A stretch of DNA of 64,000 nucleotides from Cephalopachus bancanus (Eukaryota; Chordata; Mammalia; Primates; Tarsiidae), in NCBI GenBank assembly GCA_027257055.1, contig JAPVLO010000083.1:806001-870000 (forward strand), in the 5' to 3' direction. The translations under genes were made by a program, and so were the position numbers. Under the pieces are notes generated by a model. It had not been told where the DNA came from and did no database searches. It saw nothing but the letters and a program-made list of their open reading frames with translations. The number at the start of each line of letters is the position of its first letter. The first letter of the stretch is position 1. Positions 24,202 to 35,471 of the stretch are shown in pieces.

Positions 24202-24224
24202 TGTAGACTGTGCTTTGTGTTTGT

Positions 24225-25887
24225 CTTAAGAAAATTGCTGAACATAGCCTATTTTCAAAGCCACACTTCTTATTTCTCCAATGTCAGTATCCTATTTTAG
24301 AATGTTAGCAACCCATTTAGACAGAATACAAAGACAGGAGATACTATATTTTGCAAATGAATGTAATGGTGCAGAAATGCAATGGAAAATTTCCTTTGAG
24401 GTATGGCTGCACAGACTGAGCTCCAAAAGGCAAGGAATATGTACTAGTCTTTAAATAAATAAATAAATAAATAAATAAAGACACTGCCCTCCCAATGAAT
24501 GTCAACAGAAAACATTTAAAATATTTTCTTTAAAAAAAGCTAGTGAATAGTGTTACTTGAAGATGAAAAATTTATGTTGATGGTGCTAATTAATTTCACT
24601 ATTTCAGGTTGTTATTTTCACTCCATTTTGTTACATACCATCAATCCATTAGATTTTTTTTTAAAGAAAGCATTTTAGAAACATGCAAGCAGTTACTTTG
24701 ATTTTTCTTTTTGTAATCCTTCACATCGACTGTGGAAAACTCTATTGTTTAATCTTGTTCTCAGGGATGCTAGCCATTTGTTTATCCTCTACATCAGCTT
24801 TCATAGGAATTTTTTTCTGTTTATAAGAAAAAAGAAGTGTACAAAAGTTCTGAAAGATTGTTTAGAAAAACTTGTCAGTAGAAAGTTTTATTCTTGAAAG
24901 TATATTATAAAAGTGAAATTTAAGAAATCAAAGAAATGTGAAGCTGAGATAAACTGACACTTTAACCAAGTGCATTGGGTGAAGTTTCTGGCCAGACTTT
25001 GTGAAGGTGTAAAATTTCTTGTGTTTCTAACAACTGTGGTAGGATCTCTGAGAAATAAGTTGGAGTGTATCCTAAAAAGGGAATCTAAATTCAGTTTTCA
25101 TGTTTAGCTGAGATTACCTAGGTTCATGCTTTACATCCCCCCATTAATTATATGGCTCTGTTTATTGAGTCTAAAAACATGACATATAGACGACAAATCA
25201 ATACTCATGGACAGGAAGTGGTAAGAATATTTTTATTGTATTATTAAATACCATGTCATCTTTTCCCCAGCTGTTACAAATTATAGATATAACATGAATG
25301 ATGATACATAATTTATATTTTATGGTTTGCCAGTATGATGTATTTACACATGCAGTTAGTACCAACATCATGCTACATTTCTTTAGGAGATGCCCATTCA
25401 GAACAAAATGTGAGCAGCTTATCTACTGTAGGAAAATACTTCTGGAGGGTGGAATGTATATCAACCTGCGCCTGCAAGTTCAGTATTAGCAATATTAGAT
25501 TTAACTTAGACTCCTGGGTTATGTTCCCTTTTCTTTTTTAATAATATACATAATTTGAGCAAAATATTTATATCAGAAAAGTTTTTTTCTTCTTTTCTCC
25601 TTTTTGGTACTTAAAAAAGAACATAGATGCACCAGGATCTAACAACCGATAATAAAGGGCCATAATCTGAAAACAGAAATGGCATTTAACAGTGATACCA
25701 CTTCAAAAGTAAAACATTAGAAAAATATTTGGAAGCTAAACATAAATCAGAGTTCAGCACAGTGATTTTTCTAGTTATTGGATATGCCATGGCATCACTT
25801 GCACAGCCAAGAAATGAGACCTTGCTTTGGGAAGGAAAAGTTAATACTAAACTTATTTCAGTTGGAATTTGAGATACTAGAAGGCCA
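24225..25887. other. Intergenic gap between convergent INSM2 and RALGAPA1
   Basis: AT-rich, no gene. Contains a (AAAT)n run at 24,452-24,480. A second possible RALGAPA1 poly(A) signal (AATAAA on the - strand, 25,232-25,237) would lengthen that 3'UTR into this stretch. Confidence 0.55.
24452..24480. repeat. (AAAT)n microsatellite
   Basis: About seven AAAT units. Confidence 0.9.
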
Positions 25888-26379
25888 TTTATTTTGAGTG
25901 TTTTATTTTCGCAACAAATAATCTGTACAGATTTTCTGTATTAACAGATATTTTCCTGTAACTTTACAAATGCTTAAATTAAAAATTTTACACTTGTAAA
26001 AAATCATATATTTATTGAACCATAAAGCTGCAATGGGGCACAATAAATAATGAGACTATTTGTCCAATTATATTTTGGCTCAAAGTTAATCATGAAGTTA
26101 AAAGTAAAACTGTTTAGACATAATTATCTAGGAAGGTAAAGGGTGTAGAATAAAACTCCCCCCCCAATATGGCAGCTTAGAGTGAGGGAATAAAACCAAA
26201 TTGAATAAATAATCCAAATCTAAAATATTAAGCTACAAATTATTTAAATCCAGTGTCCTCTCAAATAAATGTACAGGAAGAAACATGCATATTATGGTTG
26301 ACATGAAGGCCTTGAAAGGGTTAACCCTATGCTCGTGCTAAAGTGGCTACTGCGGATCACTGATGGGCTGCTTGTCTCC
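25888..26379 (-). other. RALGAPA1: RALGAPA1 3'UTR (proximal end inferred)
   Basis: Follows the TAA stop on the - strand. AATAAA signals on the - strand lie at 26,011-26,016, 25,902-25,907 and 25,888-25,893; which is used cannot be told. Confidence 0.5.
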
Positions 26380-26528
26380 TTAGGATTTATTGGCTGAGCC
26401 AGAGGAACGACGCAGCTTCATGGACATGCGGCTTTTGCTAGTCCGAGGAGACATTGGAGAGGCCAGGTCAGCCCCATCTACCTGCGTTGCTGTGGGAGTT
26501 TCACTGGGTAGAATCTCTGGGTAGGAGC
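26380..26528 (-). CDS. RALGAPA1: RALGAPA1 terminal coding exon (long C-terminal tail)
   Basis: Acceptor TTTCCCACAG lies immediately upstream on the - strand. The exon supplies the last two bases of a Gly codon (G|GC) and then 48 residues from SYPEILPSETPTATQVDG to MSMKLRRSSGSANKS before TAA. The tail is rich in Ser/Thr/Pro, followed by basic patches (SPRTSKSR, MKLRRSS) that look like kinase-accessible sites. It lies beyond the GAP domain. It matches the C-terminus I know for the long RALGAPA1 isoform. When the 31-nt microexon at 34,723-34,753 is included, this exon becomes 3'UTR. Confidence 0.93.
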
Positions 26529-28572
26529 CTGTGGGAAACAGCAAGAGCATTACTACAGTCATCCAACCTCTCAATCCCTAAGAAATAAACTGTCTGCTAC
26601 TAATCTGTAGAAGGATTCCCATCCCTTAATGAGGTCTTTTGAGGCAAAAAGCAAGCCCAAAACTTCCTTTTTGCAACAGCCTACGAATGTATTTAAAACC
26701 CAGTAATCAGGTGACCCATGATATCATATTAGCAAGAAAGCACCAATTACTAGCCCCAGAGCTAGAACTCTGGTAAAAAGCAGTGGGAAGCAAAATCTTT
26801 GGGCCAGAAAGAACAGGGATCCAAAGCACCATTAGCATGCAGGGAAGGGCTCACAAAGCGGGTGAGAAGGACCAATTCCTATCTCTAGGATTCAGGGTAT
26901 AACCAAGAAAAGGGCATTCACTACTTAAACTTGAAAAACGGTACCAAACAATTTCAAAGAGTTTTGGAACCAAGGGTTTCAAAACGGAACTCAGCACTAT
27001 GAAACCATTACACAAGCTAGGTATTTAACTATGATTTTAGGAAAGGACAAGACATTCCTGGGGATGGGAAGAGGACAAGAATTCCCATCTGAAACTCAGT
27101 CAAAAAAGGCAAACGGACCCCCCTAAATGTCTTAATTTAGAAGAGATAAACAGCACTTTTGTTTTCACTGAATGAAACTTTTGCAGTTGCTATTCAGTTG
27201 CAGCAAGTAAGTTACCAGTAGAATGAATAGATATACAATTTTAAAAGAAGCAAAATAGGAAAAATTTTTGCATCATTTATACTTATCACCTTTGTAACTA
27301 TTTGTATGAATTATGACTCTCTAATATATAGCAATACTACAGAGGCTTGCACATTGCAGGCTCTCAAATATTTTTTAAACAAAATGAATAAGCCATCACA
27401 TTAAAAATAAAAGCCCTTAAAAAAAATGCCTGAAAACAGAATGATCAAAAAAAAAAATTCTATATATTTTTAAAGCACTTTAATCCAGATTTTCTGGGTC
27501 TTAAGTACACAAAAATTTTGTGTGTGTGTGTCACAAACAAAAACACCAAACAGGTAGCAGGCTTAACCTTACAAATCTCCTTACTTTACAGGAGACTTTT
27601 GATATATTTGTTAGGCAGTGTAGCACCTCACTAACATTTTAAACTTGGAAATAGATAAGCACTTCTATATAATGAAGCATTTGTGCTTAAATTGAAGTTT
27701 TACATATTTATATTAAAAAGTCCAGTAAGTTCAACAGACCATATTGAGATACCTTAAACAACTAAGAATGTGTCTTTCTATAATACTTCAGAATGTTTTT
27801 AAGGCCATATATTACACTTAAGAACAAATATACACTGCCAAGGAAAAATATTTTGTCACTCATAATCTAGGTCAATTGCCCTCCTTCTCAAAGTAGCTTC
27901 TCCAACATTCTTTTTTAATTGAATTGAGACTGGCCTTTGAAATACAAGGAGATGAAAATATGTTTCTGTTCACCTTAACTCTTTCTGAAGATCTGAACTG
28001 GTTCATAGTGGACCCACACTAGAAAATCTAGAGGAGAATATGAATCCATGGCCCCTTTCAGAGAAGCACTGCAGACAAATGGCAGAAGAAAGGTGAAGAA
28101 CACTAGCTCATGCTTTCCTGGTAATGCATATTTTCCCGGCCATCAGGAGAGTCCTTCCCATGGTTGTTTACCTTGAGATGGCCCATGTTTTCTAGCGGAA
28201 GTTTTGGGAGGAACAGAACTATCACTGCATTTCTTTCTTTGTTGTGAATGAAGAAATGGAGTAGCGAGCAGAAGTGAGAAAACAAGACAAGACAGATATG
28301 AGAGACACGATGCAGAATTGTATACGTGTTAACTGAGGAGCAGAGAGTAATCAGGTTTTTATTATGAAATATAATTTGGCATGCAATGAGTTAGGGTGAT
28401 GTTTCACAATGAACAATGCTTTGTAAATTCAAATGCTATACTTACCAACTAACAAAACAAGTTCAAATAGAAAAGAAAAGAAGAAAAAATTTCTATGAGA
28501 TTCATCTTCCTTTTGCAGTGTTTACTGTCCTAGGAGCATATCATTCTACCTACTCAGTCATAAAATCTCTCG

Positions 28573-28762
28573 GGCTGCACTGACCAATACTGTAGCCACA
28601 GACACATTAAATTAAAATTGAATAAAAATTCAGTTCCTCAGTACACTAGTCACATTTCAAGTGTTCAACAGCCACATGTGGTTAGTGGCTGTCGTATTGG
28701 ACAGTGCAGATACAGAACATTTCTATCATCAGAGATGGCTTTACTGGAGAACACTGCTCTAG
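28573..28762. mobile_element. hAT-type non-autonomous DNA transposon (MER5/MER58-like)
   Basis: Imperfect palindrome: the left end GCACTGACCAATACTGTAGCC mirrors the right part GGCTGTCGTATTGGACAGTGC, with CCACATGTGG inside. This is a common mammalian Charlie-type arrangement; the subfamily is not resolved. Confidence 0.65.
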
Positions 28763-29449
28763 AGTATGCCAAGCTCAAAGAATACAAAAACAATTCCTCC
28801 AGGTCTCCCTTAATGCCATCAAAGAGAAATCCCCCTGCAGACAACTGAGAGTTAAATTAAGCTTTTTAGAATATGTGGTTTATAGTTATCAGTACCTCCT
28901 TACATTTCAGAAAATTATATTTGTGGTACATACATAATATACCCAAACTCTATAAATAATTTACAGTTGATAGGCCTCAATTTTGGATGAATACAGTGGA
29001 TACCTACATTTCATTTCACATCCTATTCTATCTATTGATTTATACTATCTGAATAATAAAGAATACTGATTTATTTATTTCTATTATTAGCACAGCCTCA
29101 AGGAATAAGATTTTAAAAAGTATCTACGGGATTGTATGTTTGTGCATACTATATCTGTTACTAACACAATGCTCACACAAACTGTGTCTGTATCTTGATG
29201 GTATACTAAATTGATTCATATATTGCAAATTGATTGCAATAAATTATTATTACAAATAACATGATGAATATGGCTTTGGTGATCTACAAGAATTATAAAA
29301 AGGAGCTCAAAGCATTGTAATTTATTATAATTTTGATTGTACTATTTGGTGACAGACGCACTTTAAAACTGCTAGTTATTGGGTACTATGGCCTTATAAA
29401 ATAATTGTAACTTAGAGAGGAATTTTAATTAATAATGATATAAGAGACA

Positions 29450-29690
29450 ATGTGATGTGTTAGAGCAATGAACATGAATTAGACAGTTCTAGACTAAATG
29501 CCAAGTCTGTCACTTTAGCAGTTTGATCTTGGGCAAATGGATCTGAGGCATTTTCTTATTTGTCAAGTGGAGGCAGTGGAGGCAATATTAGTTATTTTGC
29601 AAAGTTGTGGAGGTTAATGATTACATATGCAAAGATCCTGGTACATAATAGATGTATAATAAGTAAGTGTAGCTATATAATAAAGCTATT
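29450..29690 (+). mobile_element. MIR SINE
   Basis: Sense MIR features: TTTGATCTTGGGCAAATGG, GAGGCATTTTCTTATTTGTC, then GGTACATAATAGATG. Confidence 0.7.
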
Positions 29691-30109
29691 AAACAGAGAA
29701 GAATAAAAGCTAATAAATTTTGAATCAGAACAGATGAGGATTAGAAAGGAAGGGATACAAGTTAGAAATATTTTAGAAGAAAATGACCACTCACAAAATA
29801 TAATTGTTCAAATGTGGGGAGCACAACATAACAGTTTAGTTTGGGGGGAAATAGTAATTAACCCTCTTTTATTTTGATAGTCCTATAAAATATAGCTTTA
29901 TCTTAAAGGTTACAGGCTATCCAAATAAACTTACTGCTTAATATTGTTAAAGGAGTTAAGTGACTAAGATTAGCATGGATATAGTGCAAAATGCCAAAAA
30001 GGAAATAACACAATTTAAAATAGTATAGAAATAAAGGTAAACAAGTGGTTTTATTTTAAGATATTCAAGAACTACTAGTATTGCAATTTTAGAACAAATA
30101 AGGCCAAGC

Positions 30110-30245
30110 TTGTCCTATTTCACTTTCTTCTTACAAATGAAGAAACTGGGTGTATGACAAATTAATCTGAGTTCATATGGATAATAAATGGCAGAACTGA
30201 AATTTAAATCCAGATAGTCTGATTCCAAAGCCCATACTCCTTCCC
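30110..30245 (-). mobile_element. MIR SINE fragment
   Basis: AAATGAAGAAACTGGG, AATGGCAGAACTGAAATTTAA, TCTGATTCCAAAGCCC: antisense MIR. Confidence 0.65.
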
Positions 30246-30256
30246 TGGCAACCTAA

Positions 30257-30314
30257 AAGTCATATATATATATACACATGCATACACACACACACACATA
30301 TATATATATATATG
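30257..30314. repeat. Compound (TA)n(CA)n(TA)n microsatellite
   Basis: ATATATATATACACATGC, then (CA)n, then (TA)n. Confidence 0.9.
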
Positions 30315-30479
30315 ATTTTTCAATGGGTGAGAAAGTTGAATCCTCAAAATAAAAATCTTTAACAATTTCTGATTTGTAAATGTGACAGGTTATTGGGCAA
30401 GACCTTTCTCTTTCCCTTCTTTATTAACAGCAAGAGGGGGACCAAAATTTAGACTAAATGGGTAATTCTAATAGTTAAA

Positions 30480-30650
30480 ATCAGGCACTTGGAAGTCAGA
30501 CAGGTCTATGTTAGAATATGGCTTTACCAAGTATAGCTGGATAAACATTTTTTCTTTTAAATTTCATAGACTATCATGAAGATTAAATGAGAGAATGTGT
30601 ATACAGCAACTAGCACAGTGCCAGGCATGCAGTAATTGGTCACTGTTATT
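30480..30650 (+). mobile_element. MIR SINE fragment
   Basis: Sense MIR: GAAGTCAGACAGGTCTATG, GATTAAATGAGAGAATGTG, AGCACAGTGCCAGGCATGC. Confidence 0.7.
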
Positions 30651-31310
30651 TCATTATTTTCACTGCAACAATTTCACATCTGAAAGAATGTTCTATGTGG
30701 AAACTGAACCTAGTAGTTATTGTCATAAAAGGTTAATAGGCATTATTTAAGATTATTTGCCTCTTGGCCAACAACATGTAAGCCAAATTTTCAAGTTCAA
30801 AGTACTGAACAGAATATATTTGGCTGCCTGTAATTTTAGGTGAATCTAGTGATAAATATAAGTAGGAATCTATTTCCAAAAACATTAAATAAATAGATTT
30901 ATAGCTTACGTTATGTATTGCAAGAAACAAATTTTCCTATTGGCACTTATAAATAACATTGTAGCTAAAAATTTTTTTTCAGATCATTTTAAAGACTGGG
31001 ATGTTTAAAATAACTCTTAAAGAAGGACCCAGCTAAAAAAGGTTACCTAAAGCAATGGTTAAATGTCGATGATCCATCCTATTCAAAGATTCAAAGAGGC
31101 AGATCTGACCAGCATAAATCCTATCCCATCTACATATGGGAATATACATTTAATGAATTAATAGGAAAACTGAGAAGGTAGATCAGATGTTATTCTAGGT
31201 GTTCATAATTACTCTATATTATCTCTGAATTTGATGGTATAGAAATTATATTTAAATCTTATTTTTATAATATTCCTTTAAATAGGAACTAAAAGTCATT
31301 GAAAACTTTT

Positions 31311-31458
31311 TTTTTTTTTTTTAAAGAAGAGATGAGGTCTCACCAAGTTGGCCAGGCTGGTCTCAAACCCGTGGGCTCAGGCTGGTCTCAACCCGTGGGC
31401 TCAGGTAATCCTTTCACCTCAGCCTCCCAAAGTGCTGGGATTATGACTGTGCCAGGTC
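31311..31458 (-). mobile_element. Alu left monomer only, antisense, with internal duplication
   Basis: T-run, GAGATGAGGTCTCACC, then left-monomer sequence. GCTGGTCTC to GGGCTCAG occurs twice in tandem (31,356-31,380 and 31,381-31,404). Target duplication TCATTGAAAACTTTT is exact at 31,296-31,310 and 31,459-31,473. Confidence 0.85.
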
Positions 31459-31622
31459 TCATTGAAAACTTTTGACATATTTCAGACACATGCTTGACAA
31501 AGATAAAGGAATTTTTTTTCTGGTAATTAAAAAAAAATAAAGGACAAGAAACTCTAGTAATATTTTAATGTAGTTATGGGAGCTCAACAAAGCGTGACAT
31601 CATGATATTTCCCTCAGTGTTT
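31459..31622. repeat. Local duplication, copy 1
   Basis: Shares long runs with 32,296-32,455, e.g. TTTTAATGTAGTTATGG, GACATCA.GATATTTCCCTCA and GACAAAGATAAAGG. Direct orientation, about 840 bp apart. Confidence 0.75.
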
Positions 31623-31672
31623 TCCCTATATGTTTTCTACAAGTAATTATAAAAAGTGGTATGTATGTATAG

Positions 31673-31676
31673 ATGT

Positions 31677-31714
<38 letters not shown>
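31673..31714. repeat. (TG)n microsatellite
   Basis: About twenty TG units with one GAG interruption. Confidence 0.92.
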
Positions 31715-31717
<3 letters not shown>

Positions 31718-32142
31718 GTGAAAATCAAACCCTTTATCAACCTTTTAATTATTAAAGAACTAAAATCTCTAACTTAATTTGTAAGAAAACAACTTAAAGG
31801 AAGGTATCTACTAGCTCAATTAGAATAATAGAGTATTAGAGGTAATTCAAGAAATACCACAATAGTGATTAAAAAATATTTCTGTATGATGATAGTAAAA
31901 ATATATACTACTGGAAAAACTTAGAAGTGTATTTTTAATGTTGAAATTGAGAAAGACAAGTTGTTAATACTTGCTGTATACTTTCAGCAAAACAGAATTC
32001 TTTTTCTTCTGCAATTTCTTTTATTACTAAATAAAAAAATATGATGTTGAAAAGACAATGTAACAGGGAAAAATATGTACATTTTGAATGACCACTGTAA
32101 TGTGGTCAAGAGGAGTAATTTCATTTTAAAACTTACAGTAAG

Positions 32143-32227
32143 GCTGTGGTGGCCAGGAACAGCCACTGCACTCCAGTCTGGGCGACAGAGTGAGACTCCA
32201 ACTCAAAAAAAAAAAACAAAAAAACAA
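32143..32227 (+). mobile_element. 5'-truncated Alu (half of right monomer) with exact target duplication
   Basis: Begins at GCTGTGGTGGCCAGG inside the right monomer and ends ACTCCAACTC plus A-rich tail. Duplication AAAACTTACAGTAAG is exact at 32,128-32,142 and 32,228-32,242. Confidence 0.9.
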
Positions 32228-32295
32228 AAAACTTACAGTAAGAAAAAAGGTATTTGTAAATATCAAAAAAAAAAAAAGGTTAAGAAAGTAAGTCA

Positions 32296-32455
32296 CTACA
32301 AACTTTTGATATTTTCCACACATGTGCCTGACAAAGATAAAGGGATTTTTTTCCTGTAATTTTTTTTAAAATAAAGGACAAGAAAAATCTAATAATATTT
32401 TAATGTAGTTATGGAAGATCAACAAAGTGTGACATCACGATATTTCCCTCAATGA
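32296..32455. repeat. Local duplication, copy 2
   Basis: Partner of 31,459-31,622; roughly four-fifths identical with small indels. Confidence 0.75.
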
Positions 32456-34722
32456 CCTTAGGGATAAAAATGATTTCCCTTAAGTATCAGTCTACTGCCA
32501 CAGACAGTACATTTTGAAAAAGTACAGTTATGAAATTTGTGGATCAACTATGATATGCCAAAATCTTTCATATCTGTTTAAATAAGACTGAAAGCTGTAT
32601 AGAAAAATCGTTTTTGTATTTAAATGTCATTACAGTGAGTGCATTACTGTTAACCAGGAAGTGTGTTTTAGATAATCTTGAACCAAACTAAGTAACTTTA
32701 AAAAAATTAGTATTTTTTGATACTATTTCACGGAATAGAATTATGTTATAGAGTTGGTTAGAAAGAATATAATCACCATACTGGGCTTTCTTTAAAACTT
32801 AATTTCAAATTACTATATTGGTATTAATTATATTATTTTATATATATACGCAAAGGATGTATAAAGTTGATTCTCAATTGTAATTTTATGAATTCATTTC
32901 CTCACTGTGGTAAACAAATTTTACCACAATGTTAAAAAGATAAAAACGAACATAAAAAATTTCACACTATTACATCATTTTTGCAAACCAGATGTCAGGG
33001 TCAAACTGCTATTACGTGGCTTATTTTATGTTTTCTCTGTCCTACTTTCCACTTTGACATATAATTTTAAGTGGAGATCTATATGTACGTGGTGGTTTAT
33101 GACAGAAAAATTAAGATTCAAGATAATTGAAAAAGATTATTTTTCAGATTCCACAATGTTTTTGCTATTGTAGGAGTAAATGTTTCATTTTTATTTTATT
33201 GTGTTTAACTGAGAACTGCTCTGATAAAAGTTCCTGTCATAACTATCAAAGTCTGCAAAAAAATTTATATAGATATATATTCAGTAATACTGACGCAAGT
33301 TATTTACAGATAAAAACACCCTTTTTGAAAAGCAGGGTGCATGTCTCTAATGGTTCCTAAAGGCAAAGACAATTTAAAAATTAACTGAGAAAATGTGTAG
33401 CACAATATTAGATATATGTTCAAATTCACATTTTTATTACTTGATAATCACAAGTGTATTTGAAACATCTTGTAGAATAATTTAGTAAGATACATTAAAA
33501 ATGAGCCAACAGAGCCTTCCTTGACTTGGCTGCTGTAGCATCCTTTACCTAAGGTCTCAGAAAGTGAGAATACTAATTACTTCCATATTATATACATGGT
33601 TAAATGTGCAGGATAAGTTGCAAAATATGAGAAGAATATTAAGATGACAAATATGAAGAACTCCCGCTGGTAAACAAATACAACACAAAGTCTTTACAAA
33701 TTTAGGGGGAAAGGTTAGTTCAAATGTGGTTCTATTACTGGTATTTTTCAGTTGTGAAATTTATGGCTTGTCTATGATACACAAAAGTGTTATTTGTCTG
33801 ATATCTTATCAGATATTATCTATTATTAAGCAATGATACTGCCAGGTATACTTAGTTTTTATTTTGCTGTTCATCAGTTTACTTTTAATGTCTTTCTTTT
33901 ACTATCTTTCTTAAAACCAAACTGAGTAATTTCAGTGTTAGTCCATTAAGGCAAATCTTAGACTTTTCATCTCTTTCAAAAGACTCAACTTAATCTAATA
34001 TGATTTTCTCTTTGCTAGGTCTTTTATATTCATTGAAAGGGATCTAAGTTTCTTGGTAAAATTATTTTTCTAATGGCAATTTAATGATGACAGGAATGGA
34101 AGTTTTAATTTCATTAGCTAAACCTCAGTTGAGAATTATAGTAATTTTTTTCAAACAAAGTAGGCTAGAAAAGGAGGGTTGTGCCTTTTAAACTTATTTA
34201 ATATAAGAATTTGAAGGTTTATTATGATAAACTTCCAGTTTATTATGTTCTCTTTTCCTGCTTCCCTTGAACATTATTACAATAGTCATCTTTGTATTTC
34301 AGGTGCCTAGTACAGTGCAAGGCACATAAGAGAATAACTATTTGATGAGTTAATATATCCAACAACAATGCAACACATCACAAAATACAAAGACATACTA
34401 CTTCAGTTCAATATTACTACTTTTTCATGCTGAGAAATAGAAAAAAAAAAGGTCAATATAATAACAAGGTGTAACTAATTTCAACCAACAGGGTCTATTA
34501 TTAGTTATTTTTATCCCCAAACCATGTTAGTGTTTCATGCAGACCTGGGTTAGTCAGTATAATTCTGGAAAAAATTTAGTGAAAATTTCTAAAATGTTTA
34601 GTATGAACCAGGACAGTATTAAGTTTGCTTCTTACTTAAGTTACAAGCTTAGAGCTTGCTAATTTTGAAAAAAAGGAAATGGGAGAAGAACAGAGGGTGT
34701 TTTGGTTGACACTTTGTCTTAC

Positions 34723-34753
34723 CTTCAGATAAACAGAACTGATATTTAATGAT
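34723..34753 (-). CDS. RALGAPA1: RALGAPA1 31-nt cassette microexon with early stop
   Basis: On the - strand, the pyrimidine-rich acceptor TTTTCCCTCTTTAG precedes ATCATTAAATATC, and 31 bases later CTGAAG|GTAAGA is a near-consensus donor. Joined to the upstream exon (ending GCC G) it reads G|AT CAT TAA, i.e. Asp-His-stop. The stop is only about 23 bases from the next junction, so nonsense-mediated decay is not expected. Inclusion replaces the 49-residue tail encoded by this Gly codon and the terminal exon with two residues. From memory, human RALGAPA1 has a 2036-residue isoform with catalytic Asn1903. Counting from the Asn in the exon at 58,822 to this stop gives the same spacing (133 residues). 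Only the bases 34,753-34,746 are coding. Confidence 0.85.

Positions 34754-35471
<718 letters not shown>

Larger units (their letters stand above)
23115..24220 (+). other. INSM2: INSM2 3'UTR
   Basis: About 1.1 kb of sequence turning from GC-rich to AT-rich after the stop codon, ending shortly after the AATAAA at 24,196. The predicted mRNA is about 2.9 kb. Confidence 0.7.
26529..34722 (-). other. RALGAPA1: RALGAPA1 intron between the microexon and the terminal exon
   Basis: AT-rich intron of about 8.2 kb. It holds a hAT-like palindromic element, MIRs, dinucleotide repeats, two Alu fragments and a local duplication, listed separately. No further exon was recognised. Confidence 0.75.
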
